Shown piece by piece: positions 42,720-50,673 of a stretch of 64,000 nt of DNA. The stretch comes from Micromonospora aurantiaca ATCC 27029 (lineage in GTDB: Bacteria > Actinomycetota > Actinomycetes > Mycobacteriales > Micromonosporaceae), in the NCBI RefSeq assembly GCF_000145235.1, contig NC_014391.1:1736001-1800000 (forward strand), given 5' to 3'. The notes beneath the pieces were generated by a model. It ran no database searches. It saw only the letters and a list, made by a program, of their open reading frames with translations, and was not told where the DNA came from. Each line of letters opens with the position of its first letter. The stretch's first letter is position 1. The translations under genes and the position numbers were made by a program.

Positions 42720-42733
42720 GGGCCGTAGGTCCC
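42720..42733. promoter_or_regulatory. DevR/DosR-like palindrome, site 4 (upstream of phosphoketolase)
   Basis: GGGCCGTAGGTCCC (reverse GGGACCTACGGCCC), 100 bp before the xfp start and just after the next Usp stop. It matches the DosR core in 11 of 14 positions and site 1 in 13 of 14. Confidence 0.6.
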
Positions 42734-42747
42734 GCCTCGCGCGGGCG

Positions 42748-43578
42748 TCATGACCCGTCCCCGGCGTCCGCGGGGATGCCCCGTACGACGATCAGCGGGG
42801 CCGGCGAGTGGTAGAGCAGGGACTGGCTGACTGCGCCCAGAGTGGACCCTACCGGCCCGTCTCCCCAGGCGGCCACCACCGCGAGCTGCGCGGCGCGGGA
42901 CCGGTCGAGCAGGACGGACCTCGGCTCACCGTGGACGGTCTCGCAGTCGGCGGTGACCCGGGGATACCGCCGGGCCTGCCGGGTGACCGCCTCCTCCAGC
43001 CGCCCGTCGGCGCGGTCGCCGGACTCCGGCTCGATCACCCGGACGGCGAGCAGACGGGCGCCGCGGTGCTGCGCGCAGTCGAAGGCGTACGCGAGGGCGG
43101 CCTGCGAGCTGGGCGATCCGTCGAAGCCGACGAGCAGCGGCCCGGGCGGCGCCGGCTGGGTGCGCCCGACCAGCACCGGGCAACCCGCCCGGGCGGCCAC
43201 GTCCACCGCCGGCGTGTCGGCCGGCACGCGGTCCGGGTGGGCGGACATGCCCCCGTCACCGAGCGCGATCATGAATGCGGTGTCGGCGACCCGCAGCAGC
43301 GCCTCGACCGGCGAGCCCTCGACGATCCGGCCGCTGACGGGCACCTCCGGCGCGCACTCGGCGACGACCTGTCCGGCGTGCTCCAGCACGTTCTCCGCGT
43401 CCGTGCGGGTGCCGCCGGCCGGGGCCGGGCCGGGCGTCGCGGCCCAGTTGAACGCGTGCAGCAGGTGCAGCGGCCGGTCGTGGGCGGCGGCCTCGGCGGC
43501 GGCCGTGCGGACCACCGTCAGATCGGCCTCGGACCGGCTGACTCCGACCACCACCGCGCCGTGGCTGGGTGCGGCCAC
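42748..43578 (-). CDS. Universal stress protein, second tandem-domain copy
   Basis: 276 aa. Two Usp domains (about 8-138 and 145-270). The first has a degenerate nucleotide loop (ALGDGGMSAHPD); the second keeps AWGDGPVGSTLGAVSQSL, itself less canonical than the paralogue at 39355. Only one domain, at best, may therefore bind ATP. It lies upstream of xfp in the same orientation and closes the dormancy island. The gap before it holds a GGGACC half site but no clear palindrome. Confidence 0.85.
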   Translation of the reverse strand: MAAPSHGAVVVGVSRSEADLTVVRTAAAEAAAHDRPLHLLHAFNWAATPGPAPAGGTRTDAENVLEHAGQVVAECAPEVPVSGRIVEGSPVEALLRVADTAFMIALGDGGMSAHPDRVPADTPAVDVAARAGCPVLVGRTQPAPPGPLLVGFDGSPSSQAALAYAFDCAQHRGARLLAVRVIEPESGDRADGRLEEAVTRQARRYPRVTADCETVHGEPRSVLLDRSRAAQLAVVAAWGDGPVGSTLGAVSQSLLYHSPAPLIVVRGIPADAGDGS

Positions 43579-43661
43579 CCCGGCTCACCTCCCGACCCCT
43601 GCTTTTCACCCACCGTAGTCGTGGGACCGGGTGCGCCGGAGCGGGTCGGCGGAACTGGCGG

Positions 43662-44462
43662 TCAGCGCGGGGCGGGCAGCGCCGGGTGGACGCGCAGCAC
43701 GACGGCTGTGGCGTTGTCCTCGCCGCCCTCGTCCAGGCTGGCGGCGAGCAGGGCCTCGGCGGTGCGCGCCGGGTCGCGCCGCGCGGAGAGCAGGTCGCGC
43801 AGCCGGTGGTAGCCGAGCTGGTCGCTGATCCCGTCGGTGCACAGCAGCCAGGTGTCGCCCCGGCGCAGCGGCACGGCGAGCAGGTCCGGCTCGGGCCGGT
43901 CCGGGTGGCCGACGTAGCGCAGCAGCTGGTAGCGCGCCCGCGCCGCCTCCGGCGAGTCGGCCGGCCACCAGCCGTGCAGCAGGCCGAGCCAGGCCATGGT
44001 GTGGTCGACGGTGACCAGCTCCAGCAGACCGTCGCGCAGCCGGTACGCCCGCGAGTCGCCGAGTTGCACCAGCCAGCCCTGCTCGCCGTCCGGCTCGACC
44101 ACGAGCGCGGTGAGCGTGCACCCGGTCAGGCCGGACTGCGCGGCGCCGGCCTGGCGTACCCGCCGTTGGGTCTCGGCCACGGCGGCCCGCAGCGCGGCGG
44201 CGCCGACGGCGGGCCAGCCGGCGCGGACCCGCGCGGTGAACGTCCGGGCCGCTGTCGTGCCCGCCACCCGGCTGCCCTCGCCGTCGCCCATCCCGTCGCA
44301 GATCACCGCGAGCGGCAGCTCGGGGTCGACGTGCAGCACGTCGTAGTTCTCCGGGTAGCGGTGCCCGACCACGCTGCCGCCGGCGATCTCCAGGGTGAGG
44401 CGGCCGGCGGTGAGCCGGCGCGCGGACTCGACCGGCCGGTCCAGCGGGCGGCGGCGGAACAC
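43662..44462 (-). CDS. PP2C-type serine/threonine phosphatase family protein
   Basis: 266 aa from the GTG at 44460-44462. PP2C motifs: ICDGMGDGEGSRVAG (metal-binding Asp), LVQLGDSRAYRLRDG, LLCTDGISDQL and DNATAVVL. The VDPELPLAVICDGMGD start is typical of actinobacterial PP2C family proteins. Cytoplasmic, no membrane anchor. It probably dephosphorylates Ser/Thr kinase targets; no kinase gene adjoins. It is divergent from the autoregulated HTH/Clp_N pair. Confidence 0.87.
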   Translation of the reverse strand: MFRRRPLDRPVESARRLTAGRLTLEIAGGSVVGHRYPENYDVLHVDPELPLAVICDGMGDGEGSRVAGTTAARTFTARVRAGWPAVGAAALRAAVAETQRRVRQAGAAQSGLTGCTLTALVVEPDGEQGWLVQLGDSRAYRLRDGLLELVTVDHTMAWLGLLHGWWPADSPEAARARYQLLRYVGHPDRPEPDLLAVPLRRGDTWLLCTDGISDQLGYHRLRDLLSARRDPARTAEALLAASLDEGGEDNATAVVLRVHPALPAPR

Positions 44463-44512
44463 CAGCGGACCGTAACACCGGGACGGGCCGGACAGTGGCA
44501 GGCCGGGTCACC

Positions 44513-44530
44513 TGTCAACCAGGGTTGACG
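44513..44530. promoter_or_regulatory. Operator 1 of HTH/Clp_N pair
   Basis: TGTCAACCAGGGTTGACG, an inverted repeat TGTCAA-N6-TTGACG. Its right half is the -35 element of the promoter below. Confidence 0.7.
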
Positions 44531-44553
44531 CGAGGGTGTTGTCAACCTACATT
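44525..44553 (+). promoter_or_regulatory. Promoter of HTH/Clp_N pair, probably leaderless
   Basis: -35 TTGACG (44525-44530), 17-bp spacer, -10 TACATT (44548-44553). The predicted start coincides with the ATG at 44560. The -35 lies in operator 1 and the -10 in operator 2. Confidence 0.7.
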
Positions 44554-44557
44554 GACA
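44540..44557. promoter_or_regulatory. Operator 2 of HTH/Clp_N pair
   Basis: TGTCAACCTACATTGACA, a perfect TGTCAA-N6-TTGACA palindrome that covers the -10 element; its centre lies 27 bp from that of operator 1. Confidence 0.75.
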
Positions 44558-44559
44558 GC

Positions 44560-44796
44560 ATGAGTCAAGCGACGGAACTCGCGGCGGCGGCCGGCAGCAC
44601 CGACCCCAAGGTCGGCCTGCGCGCGGTGCTCGCCCTGCGCCGGCTGCTCGAACGGCTCGAGGTGATCCAGGTCGACAACGCCCGGCGGCAGGGCTGGTCG
44701 TGGCAGGAGATCGCCGACGCCCTCGAGGTCAGCCGGCAGGCGGTCCACAAGAAGCACGCCGGGCGGCCGGCGGTGCGCGAGAGCTGGGAGGCGTGA
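44560..44796 (+). CDS. Small helix-turn-helix protein
   Basis: 78 aa from the ATG at 44560, which is also the predicted transcription start; an in-frame ATG at 44536 precedes the promoter's -10. The C-terminal half is a helix-turn-helix (RRQGWSWQEIADALEVSRQAVHKKHAGR). The N-terminal helix (RAVLALRRLLERLEVIQVDN) may dimerise. It probably binds the two palindromes at its own promoter. The TGATG junction links it to the Clp_N gene, a pairing that recurs in actinomycetes. Confidence 0.82.
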   Translation: MSQATELAAAAGSTDPKVGLRAVLALRRLLERLEVIQVDNARRQGWSWQEIADALEVSRQAVHKKHAGRPAVRESWEA

Positions 44797-45371
44797 TGTT
44801 CGAACGATTCACCGACCGGGCCCGTGCCGTGGTGCACCACGCGCTCGACGAGGCCCGCGCCGAGGGGCGGCGGCCGGTCGGCACCGAGCACCTGCTGCTG
44901 GGCGTGCTCGCCGACCGCGACAGCCTGGCGGTACGGCTGCTCGCGGCCGGCGGCGTCGACGCCGAGGTTCTGCGCGCCGCGGTGGCCCGCCACACCGCCC
45001 AGGGCGTGGACGGTCTCGGCGCCGCGGACGCCGCGGCGCTGCGCGAGATCGGCATCGACCTCGCCGCGATAGTGTCCCGGATCGAGGAGTCCTTCGGCCC
45101 CGACGCGCTGCGCGAGGCGACCCCGCGCCCGCGCCGGTGGTGGCGTCGCGGGTCGCACCACGGCACGTTCTCGCCCCGCGCCAAGAAGGTGCTGGAGCTG
45201 TCGCTGCGCGAGGCGCTGCGGCTGCGCCACCGGCACATCGGCACCGAACACATCCTTCTCGGCCTGCTGCGCGAGGGCGGCGGCCCGGCCGCCGTGGTGC
45301 TCACCGAGGCCGGGGTGGACATCGACGACCTGCGGCGGCGCGTCGACGCGGCGCTGCGCGAGGCGGCCTGA
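44796..45371 (+). CDS. Clp N-terminal double-domain protein (ClpC N-domain-like, no ATPase)
   Basis: 191 aa; the ATG at 44796 overlaps the stop of the HTH gene (TGATG). Two Clp_N repeats: MFERFTDRARAVVHHALDEAR...GTEHLLLGVL and FSPRAKKVLELSLREALRL...GTEHILLGLL, the second closest to ClpC. It lacks any AAA+ domain, so it cannot unfold substrates; it may act as an adaptor, decoy or regulator of ClpC, or sense damaged proteins. The strong autoregulatory signals upstream suggest a stress-controlled level. Confidence 0.85.
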   Translation: MFERFTDRARAVVHHALDEARAEGRRPVGTEHLLLGVLADRDSLAVRLLAAGGVDAEVLRAAVARHTAQGVDGLGAADAAALREIGIDLAAIVSRIEESFGPDALREATPRPRRWWRRGSHHGTFSPRAKKVLELSLREALRLRHRHIGTEHILLGLLREGGGPAAVVLTEAGVDIDDLRRRVDAALREAA

Positions 45372-45461
45372 GGCCACCCGGCTTTCAAACCTGTTTGCGG
45401 TCCTCGCAACGTCCCGCCCCGCCGGGTCGCCGTCACGCCCCGTGTCCTGCACACTGACGCC

Positions 45462-46469
45462 GTGGACGGTGCAGACGACAAGCGCCCGGTGAACGCGGAG
45501 AACCGCACCCCGCGCTCGGCAGTGGTGGTCAACCCGGTGAAGGTGGCCGACCTGGACGAGTTCCGCCGCACCGTGGACGGCGCCCTCGCCGCCGCCGGGT
45601 GGCCGGCCCCGACCTGGTACGAGACGACAGTCGAGGACCCGGGCCGCGGGCAGGCGGAACAGGCCGTGAAGGCGGGCGCGGAGGTCGTCTTCGCCTGCGG
45701 CGGCGACGGCACGGTGATGGCCTGCGTGACCGCGCTGGCCGGCACCGACGTGGCGCTGGCCGTACTGCCCCAGGGCACCGGCAACCTGCTGGCCGCCAAC
45801 CTCGGCCTCTCGAACGACCTGGCCGCCGGGCTGGAGGTCGCCGTCGAGCGCGGGATGCGCCGCCTCGACGTCGGCGTGGTCGGCGACAAGTGCTTCGCGG
45901 TGATGGCCGGAATGGGCTTCGACGCCCAGATGCTCGACTCCACCTCGGAGACCACGAAGAAGCGGATCGGCTGGCCCGCGTACGTGGTGGGCGCCGCCCG
46001 CCACCTGCGCGACCGGCCGATGCGGGTCTCGGTGCGCATCGACGGCAAGCCGCCGCTGCGCCGCCGGGCCCGCTCGGTCCTGGTCGCCAACGTCGGGCGT
46101 CTCCAGGGCGGGGTACGCCTGCTCACCGAGGCCGAACCGGACGACGGCTGGCTCGACGTGGCGGTGCTGACGCCGCGTACGCTGCGCCACTGGCTCGCCA
46201 TGGGCTGGGCGGTGCTGCGCCGCCGCGACAGGGTGCCGGGGATGGAGGTGTTCCGGGCCCGCTCGGTCGAGATCACCAGCACCCGGGCGCAGCCCCGGCA
46301 GCTCGACGGCGACCTGATCGAGCCGGGCCGGTCGCTGAAGGCCACCATCCGCCCCGAGTCGCTCTGGCTCTGCGTACCGCGCCCGCAGGAGCATCCCGAC
46401 CTGGCGGTGGACGCCGACGCGGTCGGCGAGCGCGGTGAGCACCTGGTCGAGGAGGCCCGCCGTGAGTAG
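45462..46469 (+). CDS. Diacylglycerol kinase catalytic-domain (YegS/DagK-like) protein
   Basis: 335 aa, GTG at 45462. DAGK catalytic domain with GGDGT at 80-84 (VFACGGDGTVMACV), LPQGTGNLLAANLGL and AVMAGMGFDAQML; the C-terminal domain has QLDGDLIEPGRSL. It phosphorylates diacylglycerol or a related lipid alcohol at the inner membrane. Its end overlaps the start of the YihY-type membrane protein gene by eight bases, which places both in one envelope-lipid transcript. Confidence 0.88.
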   Translation: MDGADDKRPVNAENRTPRSAVVVNPVKVADLDEFRRTVDGALAAAGWPAPTWYETTVEDPGRGQAEQAVKAGAEVVFACGGDGTVMACVTALAGTDVALAVLPQGTGNLLAANLGLSNDLAAGLEVAVERGMRRLDVGVVGDKCFAVMAGMGFDAQMLDSTSETTKKRIGWPAYVVGAARHLRDRPMRVSVRIDGKPPLRRRARSVLVANVGRLQGGVRLLTEAEPDDGWLDVAVLTPRTLRHWLAMGWAVLRRRDRVPGMEVFRARSVEITSTRAQPRQLDGDLIEPGRSLKATIRPESLWLCVPRPQEHPDLAVDADAVGERGEHLVEEARRE

Positions 46470-47463
46470 CACGAAGCTGGTCCCCGAGACCCGGCTGATG
46501 ACCGAGGACCAACTGTCCGCCGACGACGCCTGGCACACACTGCGCCGGCACGGCGGCTGGTGCCTGCTGCGGGACGCGTTCATCCGGTTCCGCTACGGCG
46601 ACGGGTTCAGCCACTCGCGGGCGCTGGCGTTGCAGCTCTGCCTGGCCGTGGTGCCGTTCCTGATCGCGCTCACCGGCCTGATCACCGACCTCGGCGTGGA
46701 CGAGGGCGGCAAGGTCGTCGCCGACACGGTGCTGGCCATCACGCCCGGCCAGAGCGAAGCCATGGTGCAGGACCTGCTCACCGACAGCGAGCGCACCGAG
46801 GACGCCGGCGAGCTGGCACTGACCCTCGGTCTGCTCACCGGGCTGGTCGCGCTGACCACCACGATGGCGCAGATCGAGCGGGGCGCCAACCGGATCTACG
46901 GCGTCGAGCGGGACCGCCCGGCGCTGGCGAAGTACCTGCGCGCCGCGGTCCTCGCGGTGGTCGCCGGCGTACCCGCGCTTGCGGGCTTCCTGATCCTGGT
47001 CGGCGGCCGGGCGATGGGCGAGTCGGTACGGCGGCACTACGAGTGGGGCGACGTCGCCATGGCCGGGTGGGACGTGATCCGCTGGCCGCTGAGCCTCGGC
47101 CTCACCGTGCTGGCCGTCGCGGTGCTGTTCCGGCACGCCCCGCGACGCCGCCAGCCCGGCCTGTCCTGGCTCTTCTTCGGCGCGTCCATCGCCATCGCGA
47201 TCTGGTGGCTGGCCAGCCTGCTGCTCGCCGCGTACGTGAAGTACAGCGGCGGATTCGGCCAGACCTACGGTGCGCTGACCGGCATGATGGCCCTGTTGCT
47301 CTGGGCCAACCTCACCGGGATCGCGCTGTTCGGCGGGCTGGCGTTCGCCGCGCAGCTCGAAGCGATGCGCATCGGGGTGGAGGAGCCCGCCCAGCCGGAC
47401 CTGTGGGAGCCGGAGGCGCAGCGGGCGGAGCTGTTCGACACCGGTGAGATGACCTCGCTCTGA
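46462..47463 (+). CDS. YihY/BrkB family membrane protein
   Basis: 333 aa from the GTG at 46462, with GGAGG at 46451-46455; an upstream start at 46435 lacks this. Six or so membrane helices, RFRYGDGFSHSRALALQLCLAVVPFLIALTG, LGLLTGLVALTTTMAQIERGANRIYGVERDR and YVKYSGGFGQTYGALTGMMALLLWANLTGIALFGG are family signatures. Members have been called virulence factor BrkB or RNase BN in error; they are membrane proteins of unsettled, probably lipid or ion transport, function. Confidence 0.87.
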   Translation: MSSTKLVPETRLMTEDQLSADDAWHTLRRHGGWCLLRDAFIRFRYGDGFSHSRALALQLCLAVVPFLIALTGLITDLGVDEGGKVVADTVLAITPGQSEAMVQDLLTDSERTEDAGELALTLGLLTGLVALTTTMAQIERGANRIYGVERDRPALAKYLRAAVLAVVAGVPALAGFLILVGGRAMGESVRRHYEWGDVAMAGWDVIRWPLSLGLTVLAVAVLFRHAPRRRQPGLSWLFFGASIAIAIWWLASLLLAAYVKYSGGFGQTYGALTGMMALLLWANLTGIALFGGLAFAAQLEAMRIGVEEPAQPDLWEPEAQRAELFDTGEMTSL

Positions 47464-47540
47464 CGCCACGCCGGTCCGGCGTGTACGGAACACGCCGATC
47501 GGGTACAGCGCGCCTCGCAGAAGAACGAGGGAGGTGCGGT

Positions 47541-49031
47541 GTGACCGCGGTCAAGGAAGCCGGGAGCCGGCCGCTCAGCCATTTCGCGGAGCGGAGCCTC
47601 GCGGGCCTGCTCGCCGTGGCCGGCGCGGGAGTCGGGTTCGGTGTGCTGCTCATGCTGGTCCGGTTCCGGTGGAGCCCGCTCTACCACGCCGACCACGAGA
47701 CGGCCGAGTGGTTCAACAACCTCGTGGCCCCGCACGGCCCGCTGGTCACAGTGCTCCAGGCGATCACCGACCTGGGCGGGCGGCCGGTGCTGATCTGGCT
47801 GGTCACCATCGCGGTGGTGGGCCTGCTGATCCGCCGCCAGTCCCGGCTGGCGGTCTACCTGATCGTCACCGGCGCCGGCGGGCTGATCCTCGACCCGTCG
47901 CTCAAGGCGCTGGTCGGGCGGCTGCGCCCGGTGGTGGACGTGCCGATCGCCAGCGCACCGGGCAACAGCTTCCCCAGTGGTCACGCGCTCGGCTCGTTCG
48001 TCGCGTACGGGGCGCTGCTGCTGGTGTTCCTGCCGGCCATGTCGCCGCGCTGGCGCAAGCCCGCCATCGGCATCGCCGCCCTGCTGATCTTCCTGGTCGG
48101 ACTGACCCGGATCGCGCTGGGCGTGCACTTCGTGTCGGACGTGATCGGCGGCTGGCTGCTCGGCGCGGCCTGGCTGGGCGTCACCGCGTACGCCTTCCGG
48201 CTGTGGCGGCGCGAACGCGGCCGGCCGGTGCCGCCGCTGCGCGAGGGCCTGGAGCCGGAGGCGGGCGAGGACCTGGCGCTCGCGCCGGACGAGGAGAAGG
48301 TGCTGGAGCACCCGCGCTCCGCGATCGCCGAGCTGCTGGTCGGCTGGGTGCTCGTCTTCGGGGTGCTCTACGCGTTCGGCATGTTCGTCAGCTACCACGC
48401 CAAGGGCACGTTCTTCGACACGCTCGACACCGAGGTGCCGCGCTGGTTCGCCGAGCGGCACACCGACGCGCTCACGGAGCTGAGCTGGTGGTGGAGCAAG
48501 TTCGGCGACACCCACGCGATCCTGCTGGTGTCGCTGGTGTTCTGCCCGATCGTGCTGGCCGTGTGGCGGCGGTGGCGGCCGGTGCTGTACGTGGTGCTGG
48601 CGATGTTCGGCGAGCTGAGCCTGTTCCTGGCCAGCGCCCGGGTGGTGGACCGCCCCCGTCCGCCGGTGGAGAACCTGGACGGGCAGATGCCCACCTCGTC
48701 GTTCCCCTCCGGGCACATCGCGGCGACCATCTGCCTCTGGGTGGCCATGGCGGTCATCGTGTTCCCGCGTACCGACAGGTGGTGGCGGTGGCTGTTCGTG
48801 GGCCTGGCGGTGCTGATGCCGGTCGGCGTGGCCACCTCCCGGATGTACCGGGGCATGCACCACCCGACCGACTTCATGGGCGCGATCCTGCTCGGCGCGC
48901 TCTGGCTGTCGTTGCTGTACTGGGTGATCCGGCCCAACGCCGACGTGTACGAGGGCAACCGGCCGGCGATCGAGTCCGAACAGGTCGACGAGCTGGACGA
49001 CGAGCTGGCCAAGGCCGCGCGGCCGGACTGA
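47541..49031 (+). CDS. Membrane protein with two PAP2 phosphatase domains
   Basis: 496 aa from the GTG at 47541, after GGGAGG. Domain 1 (about 40-225) has LKALVGRLRP, NSFPSGHALGS and TRIALGVHFVSDVIGG, a complete PAP2 signature. Domain 2 (about 275-470) has RVVDRPRPP, SSFPSGHIAAT and SRMYRGMHHPTDFMGA; its first motif lacks the usual lysine. Tandem PAP2 proteins dephosphorylate lipid phosphates such as phosphatidic acid or undecaprenyl diphosphate on the outer face. It follows the DAGK and YihY genes and precedes an EEP-type phosphatase gene. Confidence 0.88.
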   Translation: MTAVKEAGSRPLSHFAERSLAGLLAVAGAGVGFGVLLMLVRFRWSPLYHADHETAEWFNNLVAPHGPLVTVLQAITDLGGRPVLIWLVTIAVVGLLIRRQSRLAVYLIVTGAGGLILDPSLKALVGRLRPVVDVPIASAPGNSFPSGHALGSFVAYGALLLVFLPAMSPRWRKPAIGIAALLIFLVGLTRIALGVHFVSDVIGGWLLGAAWLGVTAYAFRLWRRERGRPVPPLREGLEPEAGEDLALAPDEEKVLEHPRSAIAELLVGWVLVFGVLYAFGMFVSYHAKGTFFDTLDTEVPRWFAERHTDALTELSWWWSKFGDTHAILLVSLVFCPIVLAVWRRWRPVLYVVLAMFGELSLFLASARVVDRPRPPVENLDGQMPTSSFPSGHIAATICLWVAMAVIVFPRTDRWWRWLFVGLAVLMPVGVATSRMYRGMHHPTDFMGAILLGALWLSLLYWVIRPNADVYEGNRPAIESEQVDELDDELAKAARPD

Positions 49032-49035
49032 GCCG

Positions 49036-49833
49036 ATGCTGCGGGTGATGACCTGGAACATCCGGACCGGCGGGCGGGACGGCGACGGCACCGACCGCCG
49101 GGACCGGATCGTCTCGGTCGTCACCGCCCAGCGCCCCGACGTGCTGGCCCTGCAGGAACTGCGCGGCATGGACGCCACGCTGGGCGGCCTGGCCGGGCGG
49201 CTCGGGATGACGCCGTACCTGGCCCGGTCCTGTTTCGGCCAGCCGGTGGCGGTGCTGGTCCGCCCGCCGCTGCGGGTGCTGCGCGCCGGCCGGGTCCGCC
49301 GCCCGTTCCACCACGCCGCCGCCCGGGTGCAGGTCGCCACCGGCGCGGGACCGCTCACCGTGTTCAGCACGCACCTGAACCCCTACTCGGGCGGGCGGCG
49401 GCGGATGGAGGCGGACTGGCTGGCCGCCGCGCTCCGGCGCACCGGGGGAGAGCTGGCCCTGCTCGCCGGTGACATGAACACGCTGGAGCCCACCGCCGAC
49501 CACACCGCCCGGCTGGCCGGGCTGGCCACGCCGTACCGGCGGCGGCACCTGCGCCGCGACGGCCGTACCGTGGACACCCGCGCGGTGGCCCGGCTGCTCG
49601 ACGCCGGTCTGGTGGATCTGTGGCCGTGGTCCGGCGGCGACGAACCCGGCGGCCTGACCGTGCCGACCCGGCACGGCGGCGCCGAGTTCGCCGGGATGCG
49701 GCTGGACTACCTGCTCGCCACCCCGGCGCTGGCCGACCGGGTACGAGCGGTCCGCGTGGTCCGCGACGGTGACGCCGACTCGGCCTCGGACCACTATCCG
49801 GTGCTGGCCGAGGTGGACCTCACGGCCGGCTGA
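49036..49833 (+). CDS. Endonuclease/exonuclease/phosphatase (EEP) family protein
   Basis: 265 aa, ATG at 49036, only 4 bp after the PAP2 gene. EEP fold: MTWNIRTGG (metal-binding Asn), LALQELRGMDATLGGL (Glu), VFSTHLNPYSGG (His), LAGDMNTLEPTADH (Asp/Asn) and SASDHYPVLAEV (catalytic Asp-His). No signal peptide. Probably hydrolyses a phosphodiester, on a sugar, lipid or nucleic acid; position in the lipid cluster favours a lipid-related role. Its 3' end overlaps the convergent GAP-family gene by 14 bases. Confidence 0.85.
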   Translation: MLRVMTWNIRTGGRDGDGTDRRDRIVSVVTAQRPDVLALQELRGMDATLGGLAGRLGMTPYLARSCFGQPVAVLVRPPLRVLRAGRVRRPFHHAAARVQVATGAGPLTVFSTHLNPYSGGRRRMEADWLAAALRRTGGELALLAGDMNTLEPTADHTARLAGLATPYRRRHLRRDGRTVDTRAVARLLDAGLVDLWPWSGGDEPGGLTVPTRHGGAEFAGMRLDYLLATPALADRVRAVRVVRDGDADSASDHYPVLAEVDLTAG

Positions 49834-50473
49834 ACGACCCCGCCAGGTCGGCCACCACGAAGGCCGCGAAGATGAGGATGACCGTCTCGCTGACCAGCCA
49901 GGAGTGCCTGTCGGTCCAGGAGCGGAAGGCGGGCAGCAGACGCTCCGCGCGCTCGCCGGACAGCAGCAGCGTGAGCAGCGGCAGGGCCAGCAGCAGCACG
50001 GTGAGCGCGACGAACGGCAGCAGATGCCACCACGGGCGGCCGTGCCCGGCCATGCTCCCCGCGACCGACGCCATGACCAGCTCGTCGCTCGGTACGGCGA
50101 CGGCGAGCACCAGCCCCAGACCGAAGGCGTACGCGGGCCGGGGGTCCTGCAACCGGCGCAGCCACCCGGACGGCCGGTCGCGCCGCCGCCTGCGGAACGT
50201 GACCACCATGAGGACCGCCAGCAGACCCAGCACGATCCAGTCGATGAGCCGCCGGCTGCCGCCTGCCCCGATGCCGTGCACGGCGGTGTGCCGCACCACC
50301 CGGAACGCCGCGTACCAGAGCGTCAGCGGCCCGAGGACGCCGACCGCCACACCGCCCAGGAAGGCCGCCGAGCTGCGCCGCGGGTGGCGGCCGGAGGCGA
50401 GGACGACAGCGCTGACGAGCTTCGACCCGGCGACCATCTCCAGCGCCAGCGGCAGCGCGGTCAGCAGGGGCAT
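49820..50473 (-). CDS. GAP/Sap family lipid-export membrane protein
   Basis: 217 aa with about six membrane helices (ALPLALEMVAGSKLVSAVVLA; VAVGVLGPLTLWYAAF; IVLGLLAVLMVVTFRRRRRDRPSG; FGLGLVLAVAVPSDELVMAS; LTVLLLALPLLTLLLSG; SETVILIFAAFVVADLAG). The pattern matches the GAP (Sap, sulfolipid-1-addressing) family involved in glycolipid export in mycobacteria. The substrate here is unknown. It is the last gene of a three-gene minus-strand set. Confidence 0.75.
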   Translation of the reverse strand: MPLLTALPLALEMVAGSKLVSAVVLASGRHPRRSSAAFLGGVAVGVLGPLTLWYAAFRVVRHTAVHGIGAGGSRRLIDWIVLGLLAVLMVVTFRRRRRDRPSGWLRRLQDPRPAYAFGLGLVLAVAVPSDELVMASVAGSMAGHGRPWWHLLPFVALTVLLLALPLLTLLLSGERAERLLPAFRSWTDRHSWLVSETVILIFAAFVVADLAGSFSRP

Positions 50474-50514
50474 GCCCCATTCTGGTGTCGCCGTCGCGCG
50501 CGCCGGGCCGGGTT

Positions 50515-50634
50515 CTACAGGACCAGGTTGAGCAGCACTGTGAGCACCACCGAGGCGACGATCGAGAAGAGGATCATCAGCAGGCAGCCGAGCCCGCCCC
50601 CGGCGGGCCGGATCTCGGTGTTCCCGATACGCAT
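50515..50634 (-). CDS. 39-aa small membrane protein
   Basis: Short ORF with ATG at 50632-50634 and TAG at 50515, preceded by AGGAG 7 bp upstream. The sequence begins MRIGNTEIRPAGGG and continues as one membrane helix (CLLMILFSIVASVVLTVLLN). Base use matches nearby genes, and I recall similar peptides in other actinomycetes. It lies between the F420-type oxidoreductase and the GAP-family gene. Function unknown. Confidence 0.65.
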   Translation of the reverse strand: MRIGNTEIRPAGGGLGCLLMILFSIVASVVLTVLLNLVL

Positions 50635-50673
50635 GGCGTCAACTCCTCAGCGGGGGAGGTAGCGGTGCGGCGG

